From: Planctomycetota bacterium | GTDB taxonomy: Bacteria > Planctomycetota > UBA8108 > JACQVS01 | Assembly (NCBI GenBank): GCA_028280485.1 | Contig: JANQLS010000082.1 | Span: forward strand, 1 to 64,000 | Reading direction: 5' to 3' | Length of the DNA stretch: 64,000 nucleotides | Shown here: positions 19,069 to 27,597 of the stretch, piece after piece | How the letters are laid out: every line of letters starts with the position of its first letter | Numbering within the stretch: position 1 is the stretch's first letter | Position numbers and translations under genes: made by a program | The notes under the pieces: model-generated | Database searches by the model: none | What the model saw: only the letters and a program-made list of their open reading frames with translations | What the model was told of the DNA's origin: nothing

Positions 19069-19281
19069 TATCCCTCGCTCAGTATTGATGGTCGCTTCGC
19101 TCCATCGTGCAAATAAGCCTTTGGCTTATGCACTTCCTAAAGATTCGGGCTTGAGAGGAATTGCCTTGGAAGGTTGATGGTTTGATTAAACGCTTATTGC
19201 TGGACAAGGTTGATACCCTTTCCACAATTTTTGCATTAGAACCGGTTCACACCAGGGAAGCCCGAAGCTTTAGCGAGGGAT
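19069..19281 (-). repeat. Short inverted-terminal-repeat element, copy B
   Basis: The plus strand begins TATCCCTCGCT and ends AGCGAGGGAT. The left 90 bp include GATGGTCGCTTCGCTCCATC and AAGCCTTTGGCTTATGCA, and are the reverse complement of the right part of copy A with few changes. The middle 100 bp are not shared. Both copies lie just downstream of tRNA-related genes (thrS and mnmA), which may be chance. Confidence 0.75.
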
Positions 19282-19298
19282 CGAATGAGTGTTTAGCG

Positions 19299-19790
19299 TC
19301 ACTCCCCCCGATAAACCCCCATATACTCCCTCTCCTTCTCCCGCATCAACGGCTCCGCCTCATCCGTCAAATCGTCGTAACCCACCAAATGAAGAGTGCC
19401 GTGAATAGCATAAAGCGCTGCTTCATCGGCAGGCTCCAATCCCCTTGCTTCCGCTTCTCTTTTAGCGGTGTCTAAACTGACGATCACTTCTCCGAAGGGA
19501 GAATCGTTGACTTCACTTTCAGCCTCTCCTTCAAAACCAAAATCATCATCGCCTTCCTCATCGAGTAAAAAGCTGATGCAGTCTGTCGCGGAATCTTTCC
19601 CGAGAAAATCACGATGCACTTCTCTAATACGATCATCATCGACGAAAGCAACGGAGAGCAATCCTTCAGTTCGATCGTGATCCATTAGAATTTTGAGGAG
19701 AGTACTCTCAAGTTGATTGAGATTTAAAGGGAAGAGCTTCGAATCATCACTAAATTCGATTCGAAGCTTGGGCAGGGACGCTTCGCTCAA
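19299..19790 (-). CDS. ybeY: YbeY endoribonuclease-like rRNA maturation factor
   Basis: YbeY is a metal-dependent factor for 16S rRNA 3'-end maturation and ribosome quality control. The family motif is HGxLHLxGYDH. Here it reads HGTLHLVGYDD, so the first two His (130 and 134) are present but the third is Asp140. Aspartate could still bind the metal. An acidic insert (DEEGDDDFGFEGEAESE) sits before the core strand at about 77-93. The gene overlaps the HD-phosphohydrolase gene by 4 bp in an ATGA arrangement, and phoH lies next. This is the classical phoH/pgpH/ybeY order, which confirms the identity. Confidence 0.9.
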   Translation of the reverse strand: MSEASLPKLRIEFSDDSKLFPLNLNQLESTLLKILMDHDRTEGLLSVAFVDDDRIREVHRDFLGKDSATDCISFLLDEEGDDDFGFEGEAESEVNDSPFGEVIVSLDTAKREAEARGLEPADEAALYAIHGTLHLVGYDDLTDEAEPLMREKEREYMGVYRGE

Positions 19791-21508
19791 TTGGAGCTCT
19801 CCCGCGGTTGGGTTCCGGTGGGGACCAGTTTTTTGGCATCTCGTTTGGTGGAGTCGTCTTTCTTTTGACGATTCCCGTTCGTATGTCGCTCAGTTTCTGA
19901 ATCGCGGTCGACTTGTGTTCCACCATCGTTATCTGCAGACGGATAACGAATTCTACCGTGATACATGTTCGTCAAGGTGCGCACAAAGCTGTCTTCGATC
20001 TTACGGAGATCCTTGATCGTCAGATCACATTCATCGAGTTGGCCGTCTTGCTGACGTTTTTGGATGACCATCCGCACCATATCGCGGAAACGGTTCGGGT
20101 TAGGATCGGGCAGAGTTTTCGCGATCGCTTCAACCGCATCGGCCAACATGATGATTCCCGCTTCGGGGAAACGTGGCTTCGGACCCGGATACCGATACTC
20201 GGAATCGGTCTCTTTACTCTTGGTCTCTTCTTGCCCCTCTAAAGCCTTGTAGAAGAAGTACTCCACCACCGTCGTTCCATGATGCATAGGAATGAAATCG
20301 ATAATCGCTTGGGGAAGCTTCGCTTCAACGGCGAGTTCGATTCCTTCCTTAACGTGCGAGATAATAATCAACTTTGACATCGATGGTCGAAGACGCTCAT
20401 GGATCGTTTTGTCTTCTCCCATATTCTCGACGAAGTATTCCGGCTTAACTATCTTTCCGATGTCGTGATAATAAGCCCCCACCTGAATGAGTAGAGGGTC
20501 TCCCCCGATCGCTTCAGCGGCCTGGCTACAGAGTTGGGCTACTCCCAAAGTATGCTGATAAGTTCCTGGAGCTCGATTCCTAAGGATCTGCAGGAGCTCA
20601 TTATTGGGATCACTTAAAGCGAGAAGCCTACGCTCCGTCACGATGTTAAATATTTTCTCGACCACGGGGAGGAAGATCGTGAGCAAGGCCCCCGAAGCAA
20701 CTCCTCCCATCAAAGCCCAACCGGGCTCAACGAGAATCTCATTGATCCTTTGCCAATCCGTAAAGTCGCTCCACTTCAAACTGGGGTCGAACAATTGAAA
20801 GGCTAAGACCACCACTCCCTGAGTGATTCCGGCGACGACTCCCACCAAGGTGGGATAGGATTGCTGCCGAATGCGCTCCAGCAGGATAACCGTAATCATC
20901 GACCCACTGATCGCACTCACTCCGAAGACAAAATCAGCACGAGCTAAAACGGGATCGAGGATCACCCTCAAGGTGCTTTCAGCCAACCCACTGTCGGGCA
21001 TCAGAGCGCTCAAGAGTGTGGGATCGATCTCCCAGAGCCGAGGACTCATGAGAGAAAGATAGAAACCCATACCGATACTCACGAGGAGAGCTACCGACTG
21101 CCCGTAGATCATGGTTAAGACCATCGCGAGCACGGGAAGCGGTACTAAGAAGGGCGACCATTCCAGGAGGAAGATCACTTTGGAAACCACCACCGTCCCT
21201 AACAACAATGCAATGAATTGATTGAAGTGCGCGGGTTTCTCAAAGAGGAAGGGTTGGATTCGAGTCAATGCTGCCCAACCCAAGCCATTGAGGAGGAAGA
21301 CGAGAACTCCCAAGCTCACCAATTGGCTCCAGTTGCTCACGGGCATCAGGAGACCGAGGTAAACCGCCGACAAGAACAAGCCGATCAACAAACGCCATAC
21401 GCGATTCGACAACTGGGTCATCTCAGAGAGGACCAAGTCGGGATCCTTGCGTTGACGCTGGAGATATTGATCCAGCTTTCTGCGTTTGGGCTTCCTCAGT
21501 AGTTCCAT
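19787..21508 (-). CDS. 7TM-HD family membrane phosphohydrolase (PgpH-like)
   Basis: The first ~290 residues contain seven or eight hydrophobic helices starting with VWRLLIGLFLSAVYLGLLMP. A cytoplasmic HD domain follows, with HTLGVAQL, YYHDIGK and PMHHGTT as metal ligands. Relatives such as PgpH degrade cyclic di-AMP. The large extracellular 7TMR-HDED domain of Gram-positive PgpH is missing, leaving a compact 7TM plus HD form. The C-terminal tail is Lys/Asp/Ser rich and probably disordered. It sits between phoH and ybeY with tiny gaps, so one operon. Substrate is inferred from the family only. Confidence 0.88.
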   Translation of the reverse strand: MELLRKPKRRKLDQYLQRQRKDPDLVLSEMTQLSNRVWRLLIGLFLSAVYLGLLMPVSNWSQLVSLGVLVFLLNGLGWAALTRIQPFLFEKPAHFNQFIALLLGTVVVSKVIFLLEWSPFLVPLPVLAMVLTMIYGQSVALLVSIGMGFYLSLMSPRLWEIDPTLLSALMPDSGLAESTLRVILDPVLARADFVFGVSAISGSMITVILLERIRQQSYPTLVGVVAGITQGVVVLAFQLFDPSLKWSDFTDWQRINEILVEPGWALMGGVASGALLTIFLPVVEKIFNIVTERRLLALSDPNNELLQILRNRAPGTYQHTLGVAQLCSQAAEAIGGDPLLIQVGAYYHDIGKIVKPEYFVENMGEDKTIHERLRPSMSKLIIISHVKEGIELAVEAKLPQAIIDFIPMHHGTTVVEYFFYKALEGQEETKSKETDSEYRYPGPKPRFPEAGIIMLADAVEAIAKTLPDPNPNRFRDMVRMVIQKRQQDGQLDECDLTIKDLRKIEDSFVRTLTNMYHGRIRYPSADNDGGTQVDRDSETERHTNGNRQKKDDSTKRDAKKLVPTGTQPRESSN

Positions 21509-21511
21509 GGT

Positions 21512-22600
21512 TTAGCTTGAGCTCCCACTCCCTTCTGAATCCTTTCTCGAAGCAGGATTCCGGGGTGGTTCCCCATTGTGAGAATGACGTTCAGATGAAC
21601 CTTCCCGAGATCGAGGCCTCGGGGAAGACTGAGTTCGACTGTCGTCCTTCTCGTAAACTGAGACAATCTTTTTCACTAAGGGGTGTCTCAGAATATCTTG
21701 CTTTTCGAGTTCGATCCATCCGATGCCCTGAATCCCTCTGAACAGCCTTCGAGCATGAATCAATCCTGAAGGAGCTCCCGGAGGTAGGTCGACTTGAGTG
21801 GCATCGCCCGTAACGACGATCTTACTTCGCATCCCCATCCGAGTGAGGAACATTTTCATTTGAGAAACGGTCGTATTCTGGCCTTCATCCAAAATGATGA
21901 AGGCATCGTTGAGCGTACGTCCCCGCATATAAGCCATCGGGATCACTTCGATGATCTCACGTTCGATATAGCGTTGAACTTGCTCAAAGTCGAGAATCTC
22001 ATTGAGTGCATCGTAGAGGGGACGGAGATACGGATTGATCTTCGCCTGGAAATCTCCGGGCAAAAATCCCAGCTTTTCTCCCGCTTCCACGGCAGGCCGG
22101 CAGAGGATGATCTTGCGAATATCGCCTCCGCGGAGGTAGCCAATCGCCATATTTACCGCCAGGAAGGTTTTCCCCGATCCCGCAGGCCCTAAGCAAAAGA
22201 CCATATCGTTCTGAAGAACTGACTCTACATATTTACGTTGGCCTCGACTTCGAGTGAGCTTGCCGATCGGTGGGATTTCACATCTGGGGCCGTGCTTGCG
22301 GTAGGCGGGATCGATGCTTTCTTCACTCGAATCATCGGAATCTTCCATCTCGAGATCCCGGAGCTTTCGATCGATGTAATCGTCGGGAACGTTGTCTCCC
22401 TGCCGTATCAGGGATTGTAAATCGCCGAGTAGGCGTGCAGCTACTTCGACCGCCAATTTCTCGCCGACGATCTTGAGAGAACCGTTACGGGCTGAGAGAT
22501 TAACGGGAAGCGCGTCCCGAATCATTTTCAAATTTCGATCCCCTAAACCGAAAAGGGTCATCGCCTCTTCGTTGGAATCTACGTCTAAGGTTATTTCCAT
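21512..22600 (-). CDS. phoH: PhoH-like ATPase (YbeZ)
   Basis: This is a cytoplasmic P-loop ATPase with Walker A GPAGSGKT (138-145) and Walker B AFIILDEGQN near 235. It also has the family segment CRPAVEAGEKLGFLPGD. PhoH proteins are linked to RNA metabolism and functionally to YbeY, encoded in the same operon. A KH-like N-terminal region (about 1-65) and a low-complexity Ser/Arg tail (about 325-362) flank the core. It is the promoter-proximal gene of the three-gene operon, with a 3-bp gap to the next gene. No clear ribosome binding site is visible. Confidence 0.92.
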   Translation of the reverse strand: MEITLDVDSNEEAMTLFGLGDRNLKMIRDALPVNLSARNGSLKIVGEKLAVEVAARLLGDLQSLIRQGDNVPDDYIDRKLRDLEMEDSDDSSEESIDPAYRKHGPRCEIPPIGKLTRSRGQRKYVESVLQNDMVFCLGPAGSGKTFLAVNMAIGYLRGGDIRKIILCRPAVEAGEKLGFLPGDFQAKINPYLRPLYDALNEILDFEQVQRYIEREIIEVIPMAYMRGRTLNDAFIILDEGQNTTVSQMKMFLTRMGMRSKIVVTGDATQVDLPPGAPSGLIHARRLFRGIQGIGWIELEKQDILRHPLVKKIVSVYEKDDSRTQSSPRPRSREGSSERHSHNGEPPRNPASRKDSEGSGSSS

Positions 22601-22647
22601 AAAGTGTTAAAAATAGTGAATCTCTGAAAATTAAATTAAAACTGAAG

Positions 22648-23499
22648 CTACAGGCTTAACTGGACCCAAGACCAGAAGAGGAAGCCGGGAAAGACCAAGC
22701 TGTCGATCATATCTAAAACTCCACCGAATTCGGGCAGCAAAGACTGTGAATCTTTGGTTTGGTATTCCCGCTTAATCAGAGATTCAGCGTAGTCGCCAAT
22801 CTGAGCGGCAACTCCAATGATTATCCCAGAGATAACTCCCTCCCACCAAGTAAAAAGATCGGGAACGAGCCACTGGGGCGCTAAAGAAAACCATAAACAG
22901 GCCCAAATGAGAGCTCCAACACATCCTTCGGCCGATTTCTTGGGACTAACAGCCAAAAAACGGTGCTTTCCTATAGCCCGACCCACTAGATAAGCAAATA
23001 TATCGGTACCTTTCACCCCTAGAAAAAACAGAACCGCTAATTTAACCCCGACATCAGGAACATGATAAATCCTTATAAGGTAAGAAAATAGGACTCCAAA
23101 CATCAAATGGGCTAAAACGCTCTGGTGGACTCCCCGGTAATGTTGAAGGAAATCTTTTCGAAAAACCACCAAGGAAAAGGTCAGAAAAACGCTCCCGAAC
23201 ACCCCGATCAGTAAAAGAGAATCCGCACTGGGAGCATTCGAGCTGACCGAAGCATACCAGGTCGCCAAGTGAAAATAGAGAATCGCCACTCCACCGAGTA
23301 CCCTCAAGCTCAAGTTGGCGTGAGGGCTCTTGGGGCCAAAACCCGCCATTTGACTGAATTCCACCCAACCGACAAGAGCGAGGAGAGTGATCAGCCCTGA
23401 CATCGCCGGTAAAAGCTCCGGGAAGAACTGAAAATCTAAGAATAATAGTCCCAACACGGTTAAAACGATGATGGGGCCGATGATGAGGCGAGTTCGCAT
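22648..23499 (-). CDS. cdsA: Phosphatidate cytidylyltransferase
   Basis: CdsA makes CDP-diacylglycerol from phosphatidic acid and CTP in the inner membrane, feeding phospholipid synthesis. About eight hydrophobic segments are present. The C-terminal signature reads ESLIKREYQTKD then LLPEFGGVLDMIDSLVFP, close to the family pattern S-x-x-K-R-x(4)-K-D ... P-G-H-G-G-x-x-D-R-x-D. Gly-His is replaced by Glu-Phe and the Arg by Met, which is unusual but keeps the metal-binding Asp residues. The gene follows uppS on the same strand, the common uppS-cdsA order. Confidence 0.88.
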   Translation of the reverse strand: MRTRLIIGPIIVLTVLGLLFLDFQFFPELLPAMSGLITLLALVGWVEFSQMAGFGPKSPHANLSLRVLGGVAILYFHLATWYASVSSNAPSADSLLLIGVFGSVFLTFSLVVFRKDFLQHYRGVHQSVLAHLMFGVLFSYLIRIYHVPDVGVKLAVLFFLGVKGTDIFAYLVGRAIGKHRFLAVSPKKSAEGCVGALIWACLWFSLAPQWLVPDLFTWWEGVISGIIIGVAAQIGDYAESLIKREYQTKDSQSLLPEFGGVLDMIDSLVFPGFLFWSWVQLSL

Positions 23500-23586
23500 G
23501 ATGAATACTAAGTTGAATAAGTTGAGATCGAGAAGCTCGTCCCTTCAAAAACAAATGAAGTCCTCAGAAGACGAGGTTGGCAGGAC

Positions 23587-24396
23587 TCACTGAGTTGGAG
23601 TTGGCGTTTCTTCAGTCTCCCGATCGAGAGGGTCGATAGCACCAAACTTCCTAACCCGACGAGCGTAATCTTTCAAGGCTTCAACTAAATGATCGACCTG
23701 AAAATCAGGCCAGAGGGTTTGTGTCGTCCAAATTTCAGCGTAAGAAGCTTGCCACAGTAAAAAGTTGGAGAGGCGTGCTTCTCCCGCAGTTCGGATCACG
23801 AGATCAGGATCCGACATATCTGGGTCGTAAAAATACTTTCGAATACTTTTTTCATCGAGGTTCGCGAGAGCTTGATCCAGCCCACCTGAAGCAGAGTTGG
23901 AATGGGACTCTGCACACTTTTGGATCGCATCTAAAATCTCTCTTCGACCACCGTAATTCAGGGCCAAGCGAAGCACCATTCCGGTATGGTCTTCCGAACC
24001 CTTACGGGTGATTTCTAATTCGGTTTGAACATCATCGGGAAGATCTTCTGTTCGCCCGATAGAGCGAAGTTGAATGTTCCCATCTTCTAACTCTTGACGT
24101 TCTCCGATGAGGAAATCCTTCAACAATTTCATCAAAAAGCCCACTTCTCGGTCGGGCCGTCGGGTGTAATTCTCGGTCGACAAAGCATAAAACGTCAGCT
24201 CTGAGACTCCGATTCGTGCGCAATAACGCGTGATTCTTCGCAGTGACTCCGCGCCTCTTTCATGACCTCTCAGTCTTAAGAAGCCACGCTTTCTCGCCCA
24301 CCTCCCATTGCCATCCATGATGATCGCAATATGCCGGGGAGGGGAATCAATCGGTGGATCTAATGGAGGGTAACCTCTTCCAGATCCCTCAGCCAC
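23587..24396 (-). CDS. uppS: Undecaprenyl diphosphate synthase
   Basis: UppS condenses isopentenyl diphosphate onto farnesyl diphosphate with cis geometry to give the C55 lipid carrier for peptidoglycan and O-antigen. The diagnostic IIMDGNGRWAR is at about 25-35 with catalytic Asp28. RGHERGAESLRR and the C-terminal DPDLVIRTAGEARLSNFL with WPDF are also present. The start overlaps the end of purA by 8 bp, indicating translational coupling. cdsA follows after 87 bp. The order purA-uppS-cdsA joins purine and envelope lipid genes in one transcript. Confidence 0.95.
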   Translation of the reverse strand: MAEGSGRGYPPLDPPIDSPPRHIAIIMDGNGRWARKRGFLRLRGHERGAESLRRITRYCARIGVSELTFYALSTENYTRRPDREVGFLMKLLKDFLIGERQELEDGNIQLRSIGRTEDLPDDVQTELEITRKGSEDHTGMVLRLALNYGGRREILDAIQKCAESHSNSASGGLDQALANLDEKSIRKYFYDPDMSDPDLVIRTAGEARLSNFLLWQASYAEIWTTQTLWPDFQVDHLVEALKDYARRVRKFGAIDPLDRETEETPTPTQ

Positions 24397-25744
24397 GCCC
24401 GGCCTCCACTTGGTTTCTCGGCATCAACCAAGGATCGAGATCGATGATCTGAGTACGCTCTTTTCCCACAGAGACGATGGCGATCGGACACTGCACTGCA
24501 TCGGCGATGTACTGCAAATAATCGATCGCTTGCTGGGGAAGTTCTTCTAATGATCTGGCTTCAGTCGTCTTCTGCCCTTTCCAACCTGGAACATCGCGGT
24601 AGATCGGTTGGATGGGGCCTTCGAGATCAGTGGGGAAGCAATTCCCGTGATCTTCGATCGTTCCGACACCTTCGTAACCTACACATACTTGCAGGCTATC
24701 CATCTCATCTAAAACATCGAGCTTGGTGATCACCATCGCATCGATATCACTGAATCGGATCGTGTAACGAAGAGCGAAGAGGTCGATCCAACCACAGCGT
24801 CGTGGTCGCCCCGTGGTCGCTCCAAATTCTCCACCCGCTCGACGTAATTCCTCACCTAAGGGGTTGTCGAGCTCTGTGGGAAACGGTCCGCCGCCTACGC
24901 GAGTTGTGTAGGCTTTCGTGATACCCAGTACGGTTTTAACCTGACGAGGTGAAAAACCCGTTCCGGGTCCGAGACCTAAAAAGGAAGTACTCGAAGAAGT
25001 TACGAATGGATACGTTCCGTGATCGAGATCGAGAAGAGCACCCTGGGCACCTTCAAACAAGATCCGTTTGCCTTCTCCATGGTAGGTCCAAAGTAAGTCC
25101 GCGATGTTTGTGATCCTGGGTAAAAGCCGGTCACGATAGGCTTTATACTGTTGGATAATTTCTTTCGCATCTAAAGGAGTCTCACCTTCGATTTGGGCGA
25201 GTTCTTTATTGATGGATTCGACATTCGCTTCGACCAGGGAGGTGAATCGATCCCAATCTTTGAGATCGGCGGTACGGATTCCCTTTCGAGCAGCTTTATC
25301 GGTGTAGCAGGGACCGATGCCTCGAAGAGTGGTACCAATCTTTCCTTTTCCGGAAGCGGCTTCTTTCAAGCGATCTTGAGTTTTATGGTAAGGCATCACA
25401 ATGTGTGCGCGATCGCTGATGTAGATTTGTTCTTCGTGTTCGATGCCCCTATCCAGCAAGCCATCCATCTCATCGATGAGAGAGGCGAGATCGAGAACGG
25501 CACCGTTACCGATGATGCAAGCTTTGCCTTCTTGTAAGATCCCACTGGGAACGAGATGAAAGACAAACTCATCCTCTCCGATAAGTACAGTGTGACCAGC
25601 GTTCGCTCCGCCCTGGTAACGCACGACGGCATCGAAGTCGGCTGAAAGTAAATCGACGATTTTGCCTTTACCTTCATCACCCCATTGGACCCCCACCACG
25701 CAACGATGATCGATCAGTGAAGTTCCATTTTTATTAGAGACCAT
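24389..25744 (-). CDS. purA: Adenylosuccinate synthetase
   Basis: PurA converts IMP and aspartate to adenylosuccinate using GTP, the first committed step to AMP. The P-loop WGDEGKGK is at 21-28. GANAGHT, the IGTTLRGIGPCYTDKAAR loop and the FGATTGRPRRCGWID motif follow. An in-frame GTG exists at 25759. I prefer the ATG at 25744 because that GTG is part of a GGAG sequence that lies 9 bp before the ATG and serves as its ribosome binding site. Length then is 451 residues, normal for the family. Confidence 0.95.
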   Translation of the reverse strand: MVSNKNGTSLIDHRCVVGVQWGDEGKGKIVDLLSADFDAVVRYQGGANAGHTVLIGEDEFVFHLVPSGILQEGKACIIGNGAVLDLASLIDEMDGLLDRGIEHEEQIYISDRAHIVMPYHKTQDRLKEAASGKGKIGTTLRGIGPCYTDKAARKGIRTADLKDWDRFTSLVEANVESINKELAQIEGETPLDAKEIIQQYKAYRDRLLPRITNIADLLWTYHGEGKRILFEGAQGALLDLDHGTYPFVTSSSTSFLGLGPGTGFSPRQVKTVLGITKAYTTRVGGGPFPTELDNPLGEELRRAGGEFGATTGRPRRCGWIDLFALRYTIRFSDIDAMVITKLDVLDEMDSLQVCVGYEGVGTIEDHGNCFPTDLEGPIQPIYRDVPGWKGQKTTEARSLEELPQQAIDYLQYIADAVQCPIAIVSVGKERTQIIDLDPWLMPRNQVEAGRG

Positions 25745-25839
25745 TTCGGTTATCTCCACTTTTTGAATGAGACTCGCTTCATAGGTTCACTCCATGAAAC
25801 GAGAGAACTCACGAAATTGTGAGCTGGAATTCTAAACTA

Positions 25840-27003
25840 TTAATGTTCTTGTAAGAGGCCACATTCCCCAAGCGGTTTGCCTTCTCGAACCAAGGTTACG
25901 AACTGTTCGAAGAGAAAGGCAAAATCATTGGGGCCTGGCGCAGCTTCGGGATGGAACTGTACGGAAAAGATCGGTAACTTCTTATGAACAAGGCCTTCGA
26001 GCGACTGATCGTTCAAGTTGATGTAATAGGGCTCAACCAAGTCGGAATCGAGGGTTTTCTCATCGACACAAAAACAGTGGTTTTGAACCGAGATATCGAC
26101 CTTCTTGGTGAAGATATTTTGTACCGGGTGATTCCCGCCGTGATGTCCAAATTTCAATTTATAGGTATTGGCTCCCATCGCCAAAGAAAGCAATTGGTGA
26201 CCAAGGCAAATCCCAAAAATGGGGTACTCGCCGATTAAGCTTCTTACGGTTTCGATGGCATAGGGAACCCCCTGAGGGTCTCCCGGTCCGTTCGAAAGGA
26301 AAACACCATCCGGCTTGATCGCATCGACATCCGCCTTGGTGGCTGAAGCCGGTAAGACATGAACGTCGAACCCGATGCCTTTGAGAATGCGAAGGATGTT
26401 GTACTTCACTCCGAAATCGAACGCGACAATCTTCAGCCCGTCCGCACGCTGGGAAAAGTCAGAGAAATCAAAGTCGCCGTCGAGTCCCTCTGTCCATTCG
26501 TGGGCACTTTCGCAGGTGACCGACTTGACCATATCCTGGCCTTCCAGCCCCTCCCAGGCCTTCGCTTTGGCGACGAGGCTGTCGTCATCGAGATCTTCAG
26601 TCGAGATCACCGCTTTTAAAAAGCCTTCAACTCTCAAGAGTTTGGTGATCGCTCGAGTATCCACTCCCGTGATTCCAACCACGTTGTACTTCTCAAGGTA
26701 AGTTCCTAAATCAACGGTCGATCGATGGTTGGAAACCCTCCGGCTGACCTCCCGTACTATGACGCCTCGGACATGAGGGCGAAAGGATTCTTCATCCTCG
26801 GGATTTAAACCGTAGTTCCCAATCAAAGGGTTGGTCATCACGACCATTTGTCCATTGTAGGAAGCATCGGTGAAAATTTCTTGGTATCCGACCAGGGAGG
26901 TATTAAAGACTGCCTCTCCTACCGACTCCCCCTTCATTCCGAAGGATTCACCGGTAAAGACACTACCGTCAGAAAAAGCAATTTTTGCGGGAACAGGATC
27001 CAT
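25840..27003 (-). CDS. carA: Carbamoyl-phosphate synthase small subunit
   Basis: CarA is the glutaminase subunit that supplies ammonia to CarB for carbamoyl phosphate, the precursor of pyrimidines and arginine. The N-terminal domain has KIAFSDGSVFTGESFG. The class I amidotransferase half has FLSNGPGDP and GICLGHQLL with nucleophile Cys266, followed by QFHPEAAPGP. The ATG at 27003 is favoured over a TTG six codons upstream. No carB is next to it; its partner must be elsewhere. The gene is followed by purA but separated by 95 bp. Confidence 0.95.
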   Translation of the reverse strand: MDPVPAKIAFSDGSVFTGESFGMKGESVGEAVFNTSLVGYQEIFTDASYNGQMVVMTNPLIGNYGLNPEDEESFRPHVRGVIVREVSRRVSNHRSTVDLGTYLEKYNVVGITGVDTRAITKLLRVEGFLKAVISTEDLDDDSLVAKAKAWEGLEGQDMVKSVTCESAHEWTEGLDGDFDFSDFSQRADGLKIVAFDFGVKYNILRILKGIGFDVHVLPASATKADVDAIKPDGVFLSNGPGDPQGVPYAIETVRSLIGEYPIFGICLGHQLLSLAMGANTYKLKFGHHGGNHPVQNIFTKKVDISVQNHCFCVDEKTLDSDLVEPYYINLNDQSLEGLVHKKLPIFSVQFHPEAAPGPNDFAFLFEQFVTLVREGKPLGECGLLQEH

Positions 27004-27255
27004 GGACCTATTTCTTCTCAAATCATGAAAATTTATGGTTTTAAAGGCGAAAGCCTAGCCGAAACATCCATCTGAATAGGAGTTCGGAGAACCCCCTCAG
27101 AAGCTTGCTCAGCTCAAACGCCAAAGGGGCCTATTTTAAATAAGTTAAGACCTCGGCTTCCAGTGAAAAAGGTGAAGAGTTCAAAGAGTTTTAATTGCCC
27201 CGAAATGGGTCGGAATTCTCATTTGAGGCGGTGAACTTTTAGCACCCGATTAATA

Positions 27256-27387
27256 AGCCCGGAGCGTAAGCGACGGGAAACGTCTTCGAACTAAACTCGC
27301 CCCTAATCTGTGATTATGAAGAGTTGAGGCATTTGGCTTCCATATACAAAACACTTTAGCCCTATCCCGTCGCTCACGCTCCGGGCT
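27256..27387. repeat. Long inverted repeat between carA and serS
   Basis: The arms at 27256-27278 and 27365-27387 are 23 bp long and match at 22 positions. The left arm starts AGCCCGGAGCGTAAGCGACG. They enclose 86 bp with no gene. The arm sequence is of a kind found between genes in many planctomycetes. It lies in the upstream region of carA (27004-27597), which otherwise holds only the serS-proximal hairpin. Confidence 0.75.
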
Positions 27388-27515
27388 AGTTAATTTGGCT
27401 TTTGAAAGCAAAGAGTGGATTTCAGATCCATCGGCAACTTCTCAACCCACCTGGGTCATCTGTCAATTTTGTAATCGTTGCCCACAAAATCTTTTAGATT
27501 AACTTAGATTATCTA

Positions 27516-27577
27516 TTAGTTAGCCCGAAGCGCTAGCGAGGGATCTTGTCCCCTCGCGAGCGCTTCGGGCTAACTAA
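27516..27577. repeat. Strong hairpin downstream of serS
   Basis: Two 27-bp arms (27516-27542 and 27551-27577) pair with one mismatch around an 8-nt loop. The core is GCCCGAAGCGCTAGCGAGGG. It starts 20 bp past the serS stop on the minus strand. There is no T-run, so it may stabilise or end the serS message without being a classic terminator. The core matches the end blocks of the elements at 14129 and 19069. Confidence 0.75.
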
Positions 27578-27597
27578 ATCTCTTTGCAAATAGGGCC

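Noticed and set aside
27004..27597. Riboswitch or attenuator upstream of carA
   Set aside because: The palindromes present belong to repeat families seen elsewhere. No known pyrimidine or arginine leader motif is recognisable.
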